From Gordonia gummivorans (GTDB taxonomy: Bacteria; Actinomycetota; Actinomycetes; Mycobacteriales; Mycobacteriaceae): DNA of 64,000 bases. Of the stretch, positions 1 through 8,536 are shown in pieces. Location of the stretch: contig NZ_JAKWBF010000003.1 in NCBI RefSeq assembly GCF_022513585.1, positions 186,001-250,000 on the forward strand, read 5' to 3'. Each line of letters begins with the position of its first letter. Position 1 is the stretch's first letter. The position numbers and the translations under genes are program-made. The notes beneath the pieces were generated by a model that had not been told where the DNA came from, did not search any database, and saw only the letters and a list, made by a program, of their open reading frames with translations.

Positions 1-1
1 G

Positions 2-592
2 CTCGTCGTCGAACGTGGCATGGAGGGCTTCGAGCGCGGCCGCAAGCTCGACAAGATGGGCCTGAAGTCGGCCGACACCGCCGAGCTGAACTTCAACAAC
101 GTGCGTGTACCCAAGGAGAACCTCCTCGGTGAGGAGAACAAGGGCTTCTACCACCTGATGCAGAACCTGCCGTCGGAGCGCCTTTCCATCGCCATCGGCG
201 CCATCGCCAGCGCCCGCGCGATCTTCGACGAGACGCTGCAATACGTCAAGGACCGCAAGGCATTCGGCAAGCCCATCGGAACCTTCCAGCACAACCGGTT
301 CGTGATGGCCGAGCTCGCCACCGAGCTCGACCTCGCCGAGGTCTACATCGACCGCTGCCTGCAGGCCGTCCTCGACGGCGATCTGTCGGCCGTCGATGCG
401 TCCAAGGCCAAGTGGTGGTGCACCGAACTCGGCAAGCGCGTCATCGACGCCTGTGTGCAGTTGCACGGCGGCTACGGCTACATGAACGAGTACCGAGTGG
501 CCCGCGCCTACAAGGACTCTCGCATCCAGACGATCTTCGGCGGCACCACCGAGATCATGAAGGACATCATCGGTCGGGATCTGGGCCTGTAA
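2..592 (+). CDS. Acyl-CoA dehydrogenase, C-terminal part (5' end outside window)
   Basis: Flavoprotein that introduces the alpha-beta double bond in acyl-CoA thioesters during beta-oxidation or branched-chain catabolism. The reading frame is already open at base 2, so the N-terminal part lies upstream. Visible are the end of the middle beta domain and the C-terminal helical bundle with the FAD-contacting RKAFGKPIG segment and the HGGYGYMNEY motif. The usual catalytic Glu in the YEGT-type motif is Gly here (IFGGTTEIM), whereas a Glu is present in LPSERLSIA; this is the arrangement of long-chain/isovaleryl-type enzymes, which take their base from that second position. It converges on the LysR gene 24 bp downstream. 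Substrate chain length cannot be told from this fragment. Confidence 0.93.
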   Translation, partial: LVVERGMEGFERGRKLDKMGLKSADTAELNFNNVRVPKENLLGEENKGFYHLMQNLPSERLSIAIGAIASARAIFDETLQYVKDRKAFGKPIGTFQHNRFVMAELATELDLAEVYIDRCLQAVLDGDLSAVDASKAKWWCTELGKRVIDACVQLHGGYGYMNEYRVARAYKDSRIQTIFGGTTEIMKDIIGRDLGL

Positions 593-616
593 CGCCCGGT
601 CGACGGGTCGGGGGCG

Positions 617-1498
617 CTACTTCGCGAGGTCACTGGCTTCGCGGAGTAGGCCCACGACGCTTCCGACAGCACTGCGGCCACCCGGACGGGTCAGCGCCTC
701 GTACACCCTCGCGGCCCGAACACCCTTCAGCTCAAGCCTTCTCACCCCGGGATGACGCACGGCATAGCGTGGCATGAGGGCGATCCCATGACCGCCCGCA
801 ACCAATGCCTCGATGGTGGTGAAATCCAGCATTCGCTGCGTCACCCGTGGAGCCACTCCGGTGATCGCGGAGATCGACAAAAGCACATCGTCGACCGGGA
901 AGCCACCCTCGACGGAGATCCAGTCGAAATCGGCCAGCTCCGACACCGATACCGAATCACGCAGAGCCAGTTCCGATGCCCCGGAGGCAATCACGTCAAC
1001 AGGCTCGCGCATCAGTTCTGTCACCACCACCCGCGGCAACCTGACCGACGCGGTTCGCTCGTCGCGGTGGGTGACGACCACGTCATGGTCGGCGAGCGCC
1101 GGTGGCGCCTCGGGATAGCCCACGTCGAGGTGCGACGCGTCGATGTCGATGCCGGCCGCGGCCGCACCGTCGAGCACTGTGGGCAGCAGCAGCGTCGATC
1201 CGGACGGGAACATCGCGAGCCGGACAAGCGCATTGCCACCGCGATAGGACGCCATCTCCTCTTGTGCGCGCTCGATCACGGCGATCACCTCATCGGCACG
1301 CAGAACCAGCGCCCGTCCGGCCGGGGTCAGACGAATACGCCGACCGTCCTGCTCGACGAGTTCGACGCCCGCCTCGCGTGCCAGGACCTTCAGTTGCTGC
1401 GACACCGCCGACGGCGTGAGATGCATGGCGTCGGCCACCGCGCCCACCGAACCGCGGTCGGCGAACTCGCGCAGGATGCGCAACCTCTTGATGTCCAT
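617..1498 (-). CDS. LysR-family transcriptional regulator
   Basis: DNA-binding regulator of 293 residues, the normal length of the family. Residues 1-60 form the winged helix-turn-helix, with the recognition-helix signature LTPSAVSQQLKVLAREAG, and residues about 88-290 the periplasmic-binding-protein-like effector domain. The ATG start at 1498 is preceded by a TAGCCT hexamer six bases upstream, pointing to a leaderless transcript. It is divergent from the DUF6325 gene (159 bp between the starts) and convergent with the acyl-CoA dehydrogenase, so either neighbour may be a target. No clear T-N11-A LysR box was seen in the divergent gap. Effector unknown. Confidence 0.9.
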   Translation of the reverse strand: MDIKRLRILREFADRGSVGAVADAMHLTPSAVSQQLKVLAREAGVELVEQDGRRIRLTPAGRALVLRADEVIAVIERAQEEMASYRGGNALVRLAMFPSGSTLLLPTVLDGAAAAGIDIDASHLDVGYPEAPPALADHDVVVTHRDERTASVRLPRVVVTELMREPVDVIASGASELALRDSVSVSELADFDWISVEGGFPVDDVLLSISAITGVAPRVTQRMLDFTTIEALVAGGHGIALMPRYAVRHPGVRRLELKGVRAARVYEALTRPGGRSAVGSVVGLLREASDLAK

Positions 1499-1504
1499 GA
1501 AGAA

Positions 1505-1510
1505 AGGCTA
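1505..1510 (-). promoter_or_regulatory. -10 hexamer of the LysR gene (leaderless)
   Basis: Read on the minus strand the hexamer is TAGCCT (TANNNT), ending six bases before the ATG at 1498. No Shine-Dalgarno sequence lies between, so transcription probably starts at or next to the start codon. Confidence 0.5.
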
Positions 1511-1657
1511 CGTCAACCACCGAAGACCGTTCGATGATGCTTAACCGCGGATCCGAGTCGTTCGGTTGCGCGCAGCACCCCGTTCACCCGATCGGGATGA
1601 GGACATCGGACCCGGCTACCTCGACACTTGGGTACACACAACCGCCGAGGAGGTTCG

Positions 1658-2083
1658 ATGCCCGATTCGACCGAACTCGGACCTGTGGATTACGTTGTCT
1701 ATGAATTCCCGGACAGTACAACATCTTTCGGCAACGCCATGACAATCGAGCTCGCCGGGCTCGTACGGGACGGCACCATTAGGATTCTCGACCTCCTGGT
1801 GTTCTCGCGCCGCGACACCGGCGAGATCGACGTCGTCGAGGTCGAAGAACTCGTCGACAGCGGACTCACGGTCCTCGATGGCACAACTGCCGAACTCCTC
1901 GCCTGGGAGGATGTGGAGAACCTGGCGTCGTCCATCTCGCCCGGACGTTCGGCCGCCGTCATCGTGTGGGAATACCTGTCGACCGCATCCTTCACCAGGG
2001 CGGCACGTGCAAGCGGCGCGCAGCTGGTGGCGCGCGGCCGTATTCCCGGTCGGGCGATTGTGTCGGCCCTTGCCTCAGAGTAG
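1658..2083 (+). CDS. DUF6325-like protein
   Basis: Small acidic cytoplasmic protein of 141 residues with no signal peptide. It begins PDSTELGPVDYVVYEF and continues with an alternating strand/helix pattern seen in a family of actinobacterial proteins (DUF6325) with no assigned biochemical role; the family assignment is from memory of the pattern. The ATG at 1658 was chosen over an in-frame start at 1628 because a strong GAGGAGG ribosome-binding site ends five bases before it. The stop overlaps the end of the convergent LuxR-type gene by 9 bp. It is divergent from the LysR gene. Confidence 0.65.
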   Translation: MPDSTELGPVDYVVYEFPDSTTSFGNAMTIELAGLVRDGTIRILDLLVFSRRDTGEIDVVEVEELVDSGLTVLDGTTAELLAWEDVENLASSISPGRSAAVIVWEYLSTASFTRAARASGAQLVARGRIPGRAIVSALASE

Positions 2084-4705
2084 ATTTCGCTCGCGGGCAC
2101 GCTCGACGGCGGCGCGGCGGGTGGAGACCCCGAGCTTGCGGTAGATCGATTGCTGGTGCGTCTTCACGGTGTTCACCGAAACAAACAGATCTGCCGCGAT
2201 CTCGGCGGCCTTGTACATCGTCGGAAGATAGCGGAGAACGGCCAGTTCTCGTTCGGTGAGGTGACTGTCGGCCGACTCGTCGTCCTCGATCGGACGGCGG
2301 GGACCGTCGGCCAATTGCTCCAAGACATGCTCGACAAAGCGTTGATTTCGTTCTCCGACAACGTGATATCGCTCAAGCAGCTTCGGAACCGAGGGGCCGC
2401 CGACGATGAATGGTCGCACCGCACCCACCGGTTCCGCCAGCGCGATGGCCTCGCCGATCCGTACGAGCGCATCGGAGTCGCGACGCAGCATATGAGCCGC
2501 AACGGCTCCGAGCACCGCGGCCTTGGCAGCGATCACCCGGTACGGAGCAAACCGTGCGGCGTTGCCGAGCACACGAAAGACTTCCTCCGGGTGGCCCGTC
2601 CGTAAGTAGAACTGCGCCAGCAGCGTACGTTCCAGGGCGGCGGCGTAGTCATCACCCTCGGGCGGTTCGACGAGCACCGAATCGGTCGCCGCGCCTTCCA
2701 TCAGGTCGACGTCGGTCATGGCAACATGCGACCACCGTCGCAACAGGTCAGGCAGGGCGCCCGCCGCGGCACACACTGCGGTCAGCCGCACTCGCGCCTC
2801 TCGCGCCGCGAACACATCGCCGCGGACGACGGCGATCCGGACCGCGGCGATCTCGAGCAAGACTCGCGCCCCCGCATCGGATTGCGTCCTGCTGCCCCGA
2901 CATCCGCGCTCCACGGCGGCCTCGGCGAGTTTCAGTTCGTTGCGCTCGAGGTGCATCAGCGCCGCCGCGGCGTACAGCGCGGTGACCTGCGGCTCCCGAC
3001 TCCAGCCTCGACGGTCCACCGTGGCGAGGACCTCACCCACCTGCCGGCCAACCGCCGGAAGCGCACCGTGGATGACGTCGATGATGGTGAGGTAGGCCGA
3101 AGCGGCGATCGCCATCAGGGAAATGCCTGCGCCCGCAGCGCGATCCCGACACACGGCCAGAATCTGGCTCGCGGCTTCCAGGTCACCGCGATGCATCAGC
3201 CCGATGCCGCGGGCGTTCTCGGCGATGAGCAGGAGCCCGGCCGCACTCGGCAGCTCCGAACTCGGGACGCTCCGCACGATCGTCGCGACCGCCGCACCGC
3301 GGTCGACAAGTTCGGCGAGACGGCTGATTCGCGCGTGGACCATCTCACACAGCGCGATGATGAGTCGCGCGGGAAGGCCTTCCTCGGCGAATTCCTTTGC
3401 AGCCATTGCATTCTGATGCATCGCTGCGAAGTCGCCACGTTGAAACTCGGCGACAGCGGCGATCAGGAGAGTGGCCACGGTGGGGCCGCGCGAATTCTGC
3501 ACCGTGGCCGGACTCATCGCGGCGACGAGAGCGGGTGCGTGCGGTGAGAGGATCAACGGAACCGCCACGGTCGCCAGGACCGTCAGCATCTGATCCCAGT
3601 CGGCCGCCAGCCCGAGATGCCGCAGACCTTCGATCGGGTCCCCCGCACCGACAAACCAGGCTGCCGCCTTTCGGTGCAAAGGAGCCGCGATGTCAGGGTT
3701 TTCGGCGTCGAGCCGGGAACGCAGCAGCTCACGCAGCAACGGATGGTAGCTATACCAGCCCTCCCGATCGGTCAGCTGCACCGTCAACGCGTTGATCGCC
3801 ACCAGCCCATCGAGCACGGTTCCACTGTCGGCTCGGCCGGTCAGCGCCCGCGCCAGGTTTGCGTTGATAGGGTCGGCAATACTGGTGGCCAGCAAGAACT
3901 TACGATCGCTCGGCGCGATGTGATCGAGCACCTCTTCGAGCAGGTAGGCGGCGACGAGCCGCTGTTTGCCGCCGAACCTGCGCAGACCTTCGTGCAGGTC
4001 GCCGCGGTCGGCAGAGAGCAGCAGAAGCCGGAGGCCTGCGGGCCAGCCGGCCGTCTTCTCGACGATGACGTCGATGTCGGCGGACGACACGTCGGCACCC
4101 GCTCGACGGCAGAACTCCTCGACCTCGGGCCTGGTGAAGGCGAGTTCGTCGGCGCCGATCTCGACCAGGTCACCGGCGATCTGGCGGCGCCGCAGACGCA
4201 GTGGCGGCTCGGTCCTGGTGATCAGCACCAGGCGCAGCGTCGACGGCCGGCGATCGAGGAGTTCGCTGATGGAGGCGATCACCTCCGGATCGGAGATCGT
4301 GTGAAAGTCATCGACCACGAGGACCGTGTCCGCCCTCAACTCGCACAGTGCGTCGAGGATCCGTTCGAGCTCGGCCGAACCGAACTCGACGCCCGGTGTG
4401 AGGTCGGCAAGTGCCGCGTTGCCGGAGTCACCGTCGGCGTCGGTGATCGCCGCGACCACGCCAAGCCAGAACGATCGCAGGCCACCTGCGCCACCTGCCA
4501 CCAGCCAGGCGATGTGCTGGTCGGTCTTCGACGCCCATGCGGCCACTGCAAGGGTCTTGCCGTAGCCGGCTCCCGCGCAGACCACGGTCAGAGGATGGCG
4601 CACGCCTCGGTTCAGCGCGTCGGCAACGCGCGGACGGCGCACGAAACCGGGCGGCACGGCCGGGCGTCCACCGCTCGGCACCACCTGCAGAGCCGGCTGG
4701 CCCAT
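2075..4705 (-). CDS. Large ATP-binding LuxR-family regulator (MalT/LAL type)
   Basis: 876-residue signal-transduction ATPase. An NTPase module starts with Walker A GAGYGKT at residues 45-51 (Lys50) and a Walker B-like VLVVDDFH near residue 130. A helical repeat region fills the middle, and a C-terminal LuxR helix-turn-helix spans about residues 815-876 (LTERELAVLRYL, then VNTVKTHQQSIYRKL). This layout matches MalT and LAL regulators, which oligomerise on ATP and inducer binding and then activate transcription. The start lies 343 bp from the divergent DUF1254 gene, which makes that gene a plausible target, although no operator was recognised. Inducer unknown. Confidence 0.88.
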   Translation of the reverse strand: MGQPALQVVPSGGRPAVPPGFVRRPRVADALNRGVRHPLTVVCAGAGYGKTLAVAAWASKTDQHIAWLVAGGAGGLRSFWLGVVAAITDADGDSGNAALADLTPGVEFGSAELERILDALCELRADTVLVVDDFHTISDPEVIASISELLDRRPSTLRLVLITRTEPPLRLRRRQIAGDLVEIGADELAFTRPEVEEFCRRAGADVSSADIDVIVEKTAGWPAGLRLLLLSADRGDLHEGLRRFGGKQRLVAAYLLEEVLDHIAPSDRKFLLATSIADPINANLARALTGRADSGTVLDGLVAINALTVQLTDREGWYSYHPLLRELLRSRLDAENPDIAAPLHRKAAAWFVGAGDPIEGLRHLGLAADWDQMLTVLATVAVPLILSPHAPALVAAMSPATVQNSRGPTVATLLIAAVAEFQRGDFAAMHQNAMAAKEFAEEGLPARLIIALCEMVHARISRLAELVDRGAAVATIVRSVPSSELPSAAGLLLIAENARGIGLMHRGDLEAASQILAVCRDRAAGAGISLMAIAASAYLTIIDVIHGALPAVGRQVGEVLATVDRRGWSREPQVTALYAAAALMHLERNELKLAEAAVERGCRGSRTQSDAGARVLLEIAAVRIAVVRGDVFAAREARVRLTAVCAAAGALPDLLRRWSHVAMTDVDLMEGAATDSVLVEPPEGDDYAAALERTLLAQFYLRTGHPEEVFRVLGNAARFAPYRVIAAKAAVLGAVAAHMLRRDSDALVRIGEAIALAEPVGAVRPFIVGGPSVPKLLERYHVVGERNQRFVEHVLEQLADGPRRPIEDDESADSHLTERELAVLRYLPTMYKAAEIAADLFVSVNTVKTHQQSIYRKLGVSTRRAAVERARERNLL

Positions 4706-5047
4706 CGCGCACCTCAGTTCCCCGGATCTTCACGACACGCTGCAGTAACGCGTCCGTACTCGAAGGAATCGTAGACGGTCGGTCATACGAACCGGGTGAC
4801 GCATGGACAGAACATTGTCGGTGACGATGTGGTCGGTCGGCGTCGACCGTGGTGCTCGGAGAGTGTGGAGGTGGAGATGATCCGACCTGGCCGCCTGCAA
4901 CGAGGTGCCGTCATCGGGCATCCCGTGGTGCGAGCAACGCCCGATGACAACGCTGCCGACGTGGTCAGGGCGGCCATTCGGCGGCGCCGTGAGAGCAGCG
5001 CCGACCATGCTCCGTCGACCCAAACTCCACCGACCGCGAGGGCGGAC
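4706..5047. other. Divergent intergenic region between the LuxR-type regulator and the DUF1254 gene
   Basis: 342 bp carrying the control regions of both flanking genes. The downstream frame stays open back to 4796 and has in-frame starts at 4796 and 4877, but those codons lack ribosome-binding sites and encode no recognisable domain, so the stretch is treated as non-coding. No hairpin, repeat or clear operator was recognised here. Confidence 0.5.
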
Positions 5048-6358
5048 ATGACAAGCTCCCCGAACGACAACCTGGCCACATTGGCCGCCGAGGCGTACAC
5101 CTACCTGTACCCACTCGTGACGATGGACGTCACCCGGCGACAGCAGACATCGCCGCGGTCGCCGTCGGGCTTCGGTGGCGCGAATCGCTTCAACCACTTG
5201 CGGGCGTTCCCCACCGCCGAGTTCCGCTCGGTGGTCCGCCCCAACTTCGACACCCTGTACTCGATGGTCTGGCTCGATCTCACCGGCGGACCGGTGTTGA
5301 TCGAGGTTCCCGAGGCCGATCGCTACTACATGCTGCCGTTCCTGGACATGTGGACGGACGTTTTCGCGGCGCCGGGCACCCGGACCACCGGCAACGGTCC
5401 CGCGCGCTACGTTCTCGTCGGTCCGGGGAACGTCGGCCTCGACAACGGCGTGATCCCCGACGTCGCGACCCTCATCATCACTCCGACTCCCCACGTGTGG
5501 GCGATCGGCCGAGTCCAGACAAACGGCCCATCCGACTACGCCACTGTCGGCAAGTTTCAGGACGGACTGTCGATCACCGAACTCACACCCGGCAACCTCG
5601 CGACGACCGGCGGCGACATCGACGTGCAGACCGAACCCGTGCGACTCGTCAACGGGTTGTCTGTGGTGGAGTTCTTCGCCTGGGCGGCCGAGATCCTGGC
5701 TGTCAATCCTCCGCATCCGACCGACTTCTCCGTGCTGGCGCGGATCGCGCGCATCGGACTGGTGCCGGGCATGCCGTTCGATGCTGCGCAGTTCGACGAC
5801 GCAGCGTTGGCCGAACTCGAGAAGGGCCGGGCTGCCGCGCTGGCGAAGATCACCGACCTTTCACACCTTGCGCAGCCGGTGAACGGATGGATGACCCTGA
5901 CGAACTCGATCGGGGTCTACGGCAACGACTACCTGCAGCGTGCACGCATCACGCTGCTCGGCCTCGGGGCGAACCCGGCCGACGACGCCGCGTACCCGGT
6001 GCTGGTGGCCGACGCGGACGGCACACCACTCGACGGGGACAACGACTATGTCATCCACTTCCCGGCCGACGGGCTGCCACCGGTGGACGCGTTCTGGTCG
6101 GTGACCATGTACGACGCGGAGGGCTATCAGGTGGCCAACGAGCTCGACCGATTCGCCATCGGCGATCGAGATCGCTTGCGGTACAACGACGACGGTTCGC
6201 TGGATCTGTATCTCCAGCACGCCGATCCGGGCGCGGACAAACGGGACAACTGGCTGCCCGCACCGCGTGGCACCCTTGGCGTGACGATGCGCCTCTACCA
6301 ACCCCATCCCGAGGTTCTCGATGGCCGCTGGACTCCACCTGCGGTCGTGCGACGCTGA
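5048..6358 (+). CDS. DUF1254/DUF1214 domain protein
   Basis: 436-residue protein of unknown biochemical function. The N-terminal half carries the DUF1254 signature (RPNFDTLYSMVWLDL followed by DRYYMLPFLDMWTDVF). The C-terminal half carries the DUF1214 signature (FWSVTMYDAEGY, a region ending in NWLPAPRGTLGVTMRLYQP). Homologues often have a signal peptide; this one shows none from the chosen start at 5048, which follows a GAGGGCGG stretch. The protein is a paralogue of the disrupted gene at 37322-38701. It lies downstream of the divergent LuxR-type regulator. The start is uncertain because an extension to 4877 is possible. Confidence 0.82.
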   Translation: MTSSPNDNLATLAAEAYTYLYPLVTMDVTRRQQTSPRSPSGFGGANRFNHLRAFPTAEFRSVVRPNFDTLYSMVWLDLTGGPVLIEVPEADRYYMLPFLDMWTDVFAAPGTRTTGNGPARYVLVGPGNVGLDNGVIPDVATLIITPTPHVWAIGRVQTNGPSDYATVGKFQDGLSITELTPGNLATTGGDIDVQTEPVRLVNGLSVVEFFAWAAEILAVNPPHPTDFSVLARIARIGLVPGMPFDAAQFDDAALAELEKGRAAALAKITDLSHLAQPVNGWMTLTNSIGVYGNDYLQRARITLLGLGANPADDAAYPVLVADADGTPLDGDNDYVIHFPADGLPPVDAFWSVTMYDAEGYQVANELDRFAIGDRDRLRYNDDGSLDLYLQHADPGADKRDNWLPAPRGTLGVTMRLYQPHPEVLDGRWTPPAVVRR

Positions 6359-6402
6359 GAGCGTAAGACGAAAGGGCTACTGTCTTATCGTTTTTCGCGG
6401 AC

Positions 6403-6408
6403 TACGAT
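6403..6408 (+). promoter_or_regulatory. -10 hexamer of the GNAT gene (leaderless)
   Basis: TACGAT ends six bases before the ATG at 6415. No Shine-Dalgarno sequence intervenes, so the transcript probably begins at the start codon. Confidence 0.5.
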
Positions 6409-6414
6409 CTGGAC

Positions 6415-6951
6415 ATGACCGATGACCTCGTGATCAGACCGGCGATCGAGGACGACGCCGCGGGTCTGTTCGATCTCCGTGAACGCGTGGCCGCCGAGGG
6501 GGTGTGGATCGGCTCCGAGGCCCCACTCGACCCGGCGCGCGAGCGCGGACTCTTCCGGTCGCTGGTCGATTCCGAGGACAAGGCACTGTTCATCGCGCTC
6601 ATCGGCGACGACATCGTCGGCGGTCTCGGTATCGCCTTCGGGTTGCCCGGTGTCACCGAGTTCGGCATGCAGATCGACCGCGCCTGGCGACACCGCGGAA
6701 TCGGCAGTGCACTGATGACCGAGGCCATCGCGTGGAGCACCGAGCGCGGAGCCCACAAACTCGAACTCCAGGTCTGGCCGCACAACGGTCCGGCGATCGG
6801 ACTCTACGAGAAGTTCGGATTTGTGCGAGAGGGTTGTCTGCGGCGGCACTACCGGCGCCGCTCCGGCGAACTCTGGGACGCCGTGGTCATGGGACTGGTG
6901 CTGGACACCGCATCGCCGGGGTCGGAATTAAACGGACCGCGGTACGTTTAG
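6415..6951 (+). CDS. GNAT-family N-acetyltransferase
   Basis: 178-residue acetyl-CoA-dependent acyltransferase. The acetyl-CoA pyrophosphate-binding motif A is visible as WRHRGIGSALMTEAI near residues 85-100, and the family ending GPAIGLYEKFGFVREG follows. An extra C-terminal tail of about 30 residues has no recognisable feature. The acceptor substrate cannot be deduced; the family includes enzymes for ribosomal proteins, antibiotics and small metabolites. It is followed after 6 bp by the flavin monooxygenase gene and the two may be cotranscribed, although the second gene has its own candidate -10 element. Confidence 0.87.
   Translation: MTDDLVIRPAIEDDAAGLFDLRERVAAEGVWIGSEAPLDPARERGLFRSLVDSEDKALFIALIGDDIVGGLGIAFGLPGVTEFGMQIDRAWRHRGIGSALMTEAIAWSTERGAHKLELQVWPHNGPAIGLYEKFGFVREGCLRRHYRRRSGELWDAVVMGLVLDTASPGSELNGPRYV
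6943..6948 (+). promoter_or_regulatory. Possible -10 hexamer of the flavin monooxygenase gene
   Basis: TACGTT lies nine bases before the ATG at 6958, inside the last codons of the GNAT gene. The spacing is longer than in the other leaderless candidates in this window, so support is weaker. Confidence 0.3.
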
Positions 6952-6957
6952 ACGGTT

Positions 6958-8013
6958 ATGAAGAACATCGGTTTCCTCTCCTTTGGCCACTGGTCCGATT
7001 CCCCCGGTTCGCAGGTGCGGTCCGGGTCCGACGCCTTGCTGCAGTCCGTCGAACTGGCGGTCGCAGCCGAGGAACTGGGCGCAGACGGCGCCTACTTCCG
7101 TGTGCACCACTTCGCCCGCCAGCTCGCATCACCGTTCCCGCTGCTGGCAGCCATCGGCGCGCGCACCAACCGCATCGAGATCGGCACCGGCGTGATCGAC
7201 ATGCGCTACGAGAACCCTATGTACATGGCCGAAGACGCGGGCGCCGCGGACCTGATCTCGCGCGGCCGCCTGCAGCTGGGCGTCAGCCGTGGCTCACCCG
7301 AGCAGGTCATCGACGGCTACAAGTACTTCGGCTACGTCCCACCTGAGGAATCGACGGCAACACGCGACCCGCTCGCTCCGTTCCCGGCGCCGGACGCCGA
7401 TATGGCGCGTCAGCACACCGACGTCTTCCTGAAGGTCATCGAGGGCAAGGGATTCGCGCAGCCGAACCCTCGGCCGATGTTCCCCAATCCGCCCGGCCTG
7501 CTGCCCATCGAGCCGCAATCACCCGGGCTCCGGGATCGGATCTGGTGGGGCGCAGGCACGCGTGCGACGGCCGAATGGACGGCCCGCCAAGGCATGAACC
7601 TCATGAGTTCAACCCTGCTGACCGAGGACACCGGAGTGCCGTTCCATCAGCTGCAGGCAGAACAGATCGAACGCTTCCGCAAGGTCTGGGCCGACGAGGG
7701 GCACGAGCGCATACCACGAGTCTCGGTGAGCCGCAGCATCTTTGCGCTCATCGACGATCGCGATCGGATGTACTTCGGACGTGGTGGTGCCGAGGACGAC
7801 CAGGTCGGCGTGATCGACAACAGCGTCGCGCGATTCGGTCGGAGCTACGCTGACGAACCCGACAAGCTCATCGAGCAACTACGCGAGGACGAGGCGATCG
7901 CGGCCGCCGACACGCTGCTGCTGACGGTACCCAACCAACTAGGCGTCGAATACAACGCACACGTGATCGAGTCGATCCTGACGCATGTGGCGCCGGAACT
8001 CGGTTGGCGCTGA
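6958..8013 (+). CDS. LLM-class flavin-dependent oxidoreductase (luciferase-like)
   Basis: 351-residue TIM-barrel enzyme of the bacterial luciferase/alkanal monooxygenase superfamily, using reduced flavin. Recognisable family stretches are AAEELGADGAYFRVHHFA near the N-terminus, IEIGTGVIDMRYENPMYMAEDA, and GRLQLGVSRGSPEQVIDGYKYF, which surround the flavin pocket. The length is typical. It may use FMNH2 or F420H2; the Mycobacteriales have many F420 members and the sequence alone does not settle the cofactor. It begins 6 bp after the GNAT gene and ends 2 bp before a convergent secreted-protein gene. Substrate unknown. Confidence 0.9.
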   Translation: MKNIGFLSFGHWSDSPGSQVRSGSDALLQSVELAVAAEELGADGAYFRVHHFARQLASPFPLLAAIGARTNRIEIGTGVIDMRYENPMYMAEDAGAADLISRGRLQLGVSRGSPEQVIDGYKYFGYVPPEESTATRDPLAPFPAPDADMARQHTDVFLKVIEGKGFAQPNPRPMFPNPPGLLPIEPQSPGLRDRIWWGAGTRATAEWTARQGMNLMSSTLLTEDTGVPFHQLQAEQIERFRKVWADEGHERIPRVSVSRSIFALIDDRDRMYFGRGGAEDDQVGVIDNSVARFGRSYADEPDKLIEQLREDEAIAAADTLLLTVPNQLGVEYNAHVIESILTHVAPELGWR

Positions 8014-8015
8014 AT

Positions 8016-8414
8016 TCAGATCCCGAGGATGCCCGCGGTGGTGTTGCTCGCCCAGGTCGCGATGTCGTTGATCTGGCCGCGCGGCGCATAGAGCCACAGT
8101 GTGGGGCTGCTCTGCCGGCCGCACCTCAACACCACCGGGTGCCGGCCGGCCTTCACCGCCGCACCCGACACGGTCGCCGTGCCACCGGTCGAGATCGGCA
8201 CAACCTTGTTCCCGACAAAGAGCTTGCACCTCTCCGACCGTGCGTCGCCCTTGTCGAAAGTGACCTGCCAATCGGTGTTGCCCGAAATCGACACAGCGAT
8301 GCGCGGGCCGACGACGGCCCGCGCGTCGGCCGCACCGATCGTCGTGCCCACCCCCACCGCCGTCACGGCGAGAACTGTCGCTGCACCCGAAAGCATGACC
8401 CCGAATCTGCTCAT
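8016..8414 (-). CDS. Small secreted protein of unknown function
   Basis: 132-residue protein with a clear Sec signal peptide (positively charged MSR, a hydrophobic Ala/Val/Gly core, predicted cleavage near residues 28-30 after an AADA segment). The mature part is beta-rich and has two cysteines (ERCKLF and VLRCGRQ) that could form a disulfide bond. No known domain was recognised. The ATG at 8414 was preferred to an upstream in-frame start at 8468 because the signal peptide begins directly after it. Similar small exported proteins are common in Gordonia and Rhodococcus, but no function should be inferred. Confidence 0.65.
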   Translation of the reverse strand: MSRFGVMLSGAATVLAVTAVGVGTTIGAADARAVVGPRIAVSISGNTDWQVTFDKGDARSERCKLFVGNKVVPISTGGTATVSGAAVKAGRHPVVLRCGRQSSPTLWLYAPRGQINDIATWASNTTAGILGI

Positions 8415-8500
8415 GCCGGAATGATGCCACACCGGGTCGGCATTGTGGCAAGCCTCACCACCGGGCAATTAATGTAGCAAGTATGAACTATCTATGCGGA

Positions 8501-8506
8501 TAAATT
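8501..8506 (+). promoter_or_regulatory. Possible -10 hexamer upstream of the EamA transporter gene
   Basis: TAAATT fits TANNNT and would place the transcription start near 8512, leaving a leader of about 25 bases before the ATG at 8537. No convincing -35 element was seen. Confidence 0.3.
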
Positions 8507-8536
8507 CGATTGTCCTTCACCGATTCAGGCCGCACG

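Noticed and set aside
4796-5047. Extended N-terminus for the DUF1254 protein
   Set aside because: No ribosome-binding site or conserved sequence upstream of 5048, and homologues do not need the extra residues.
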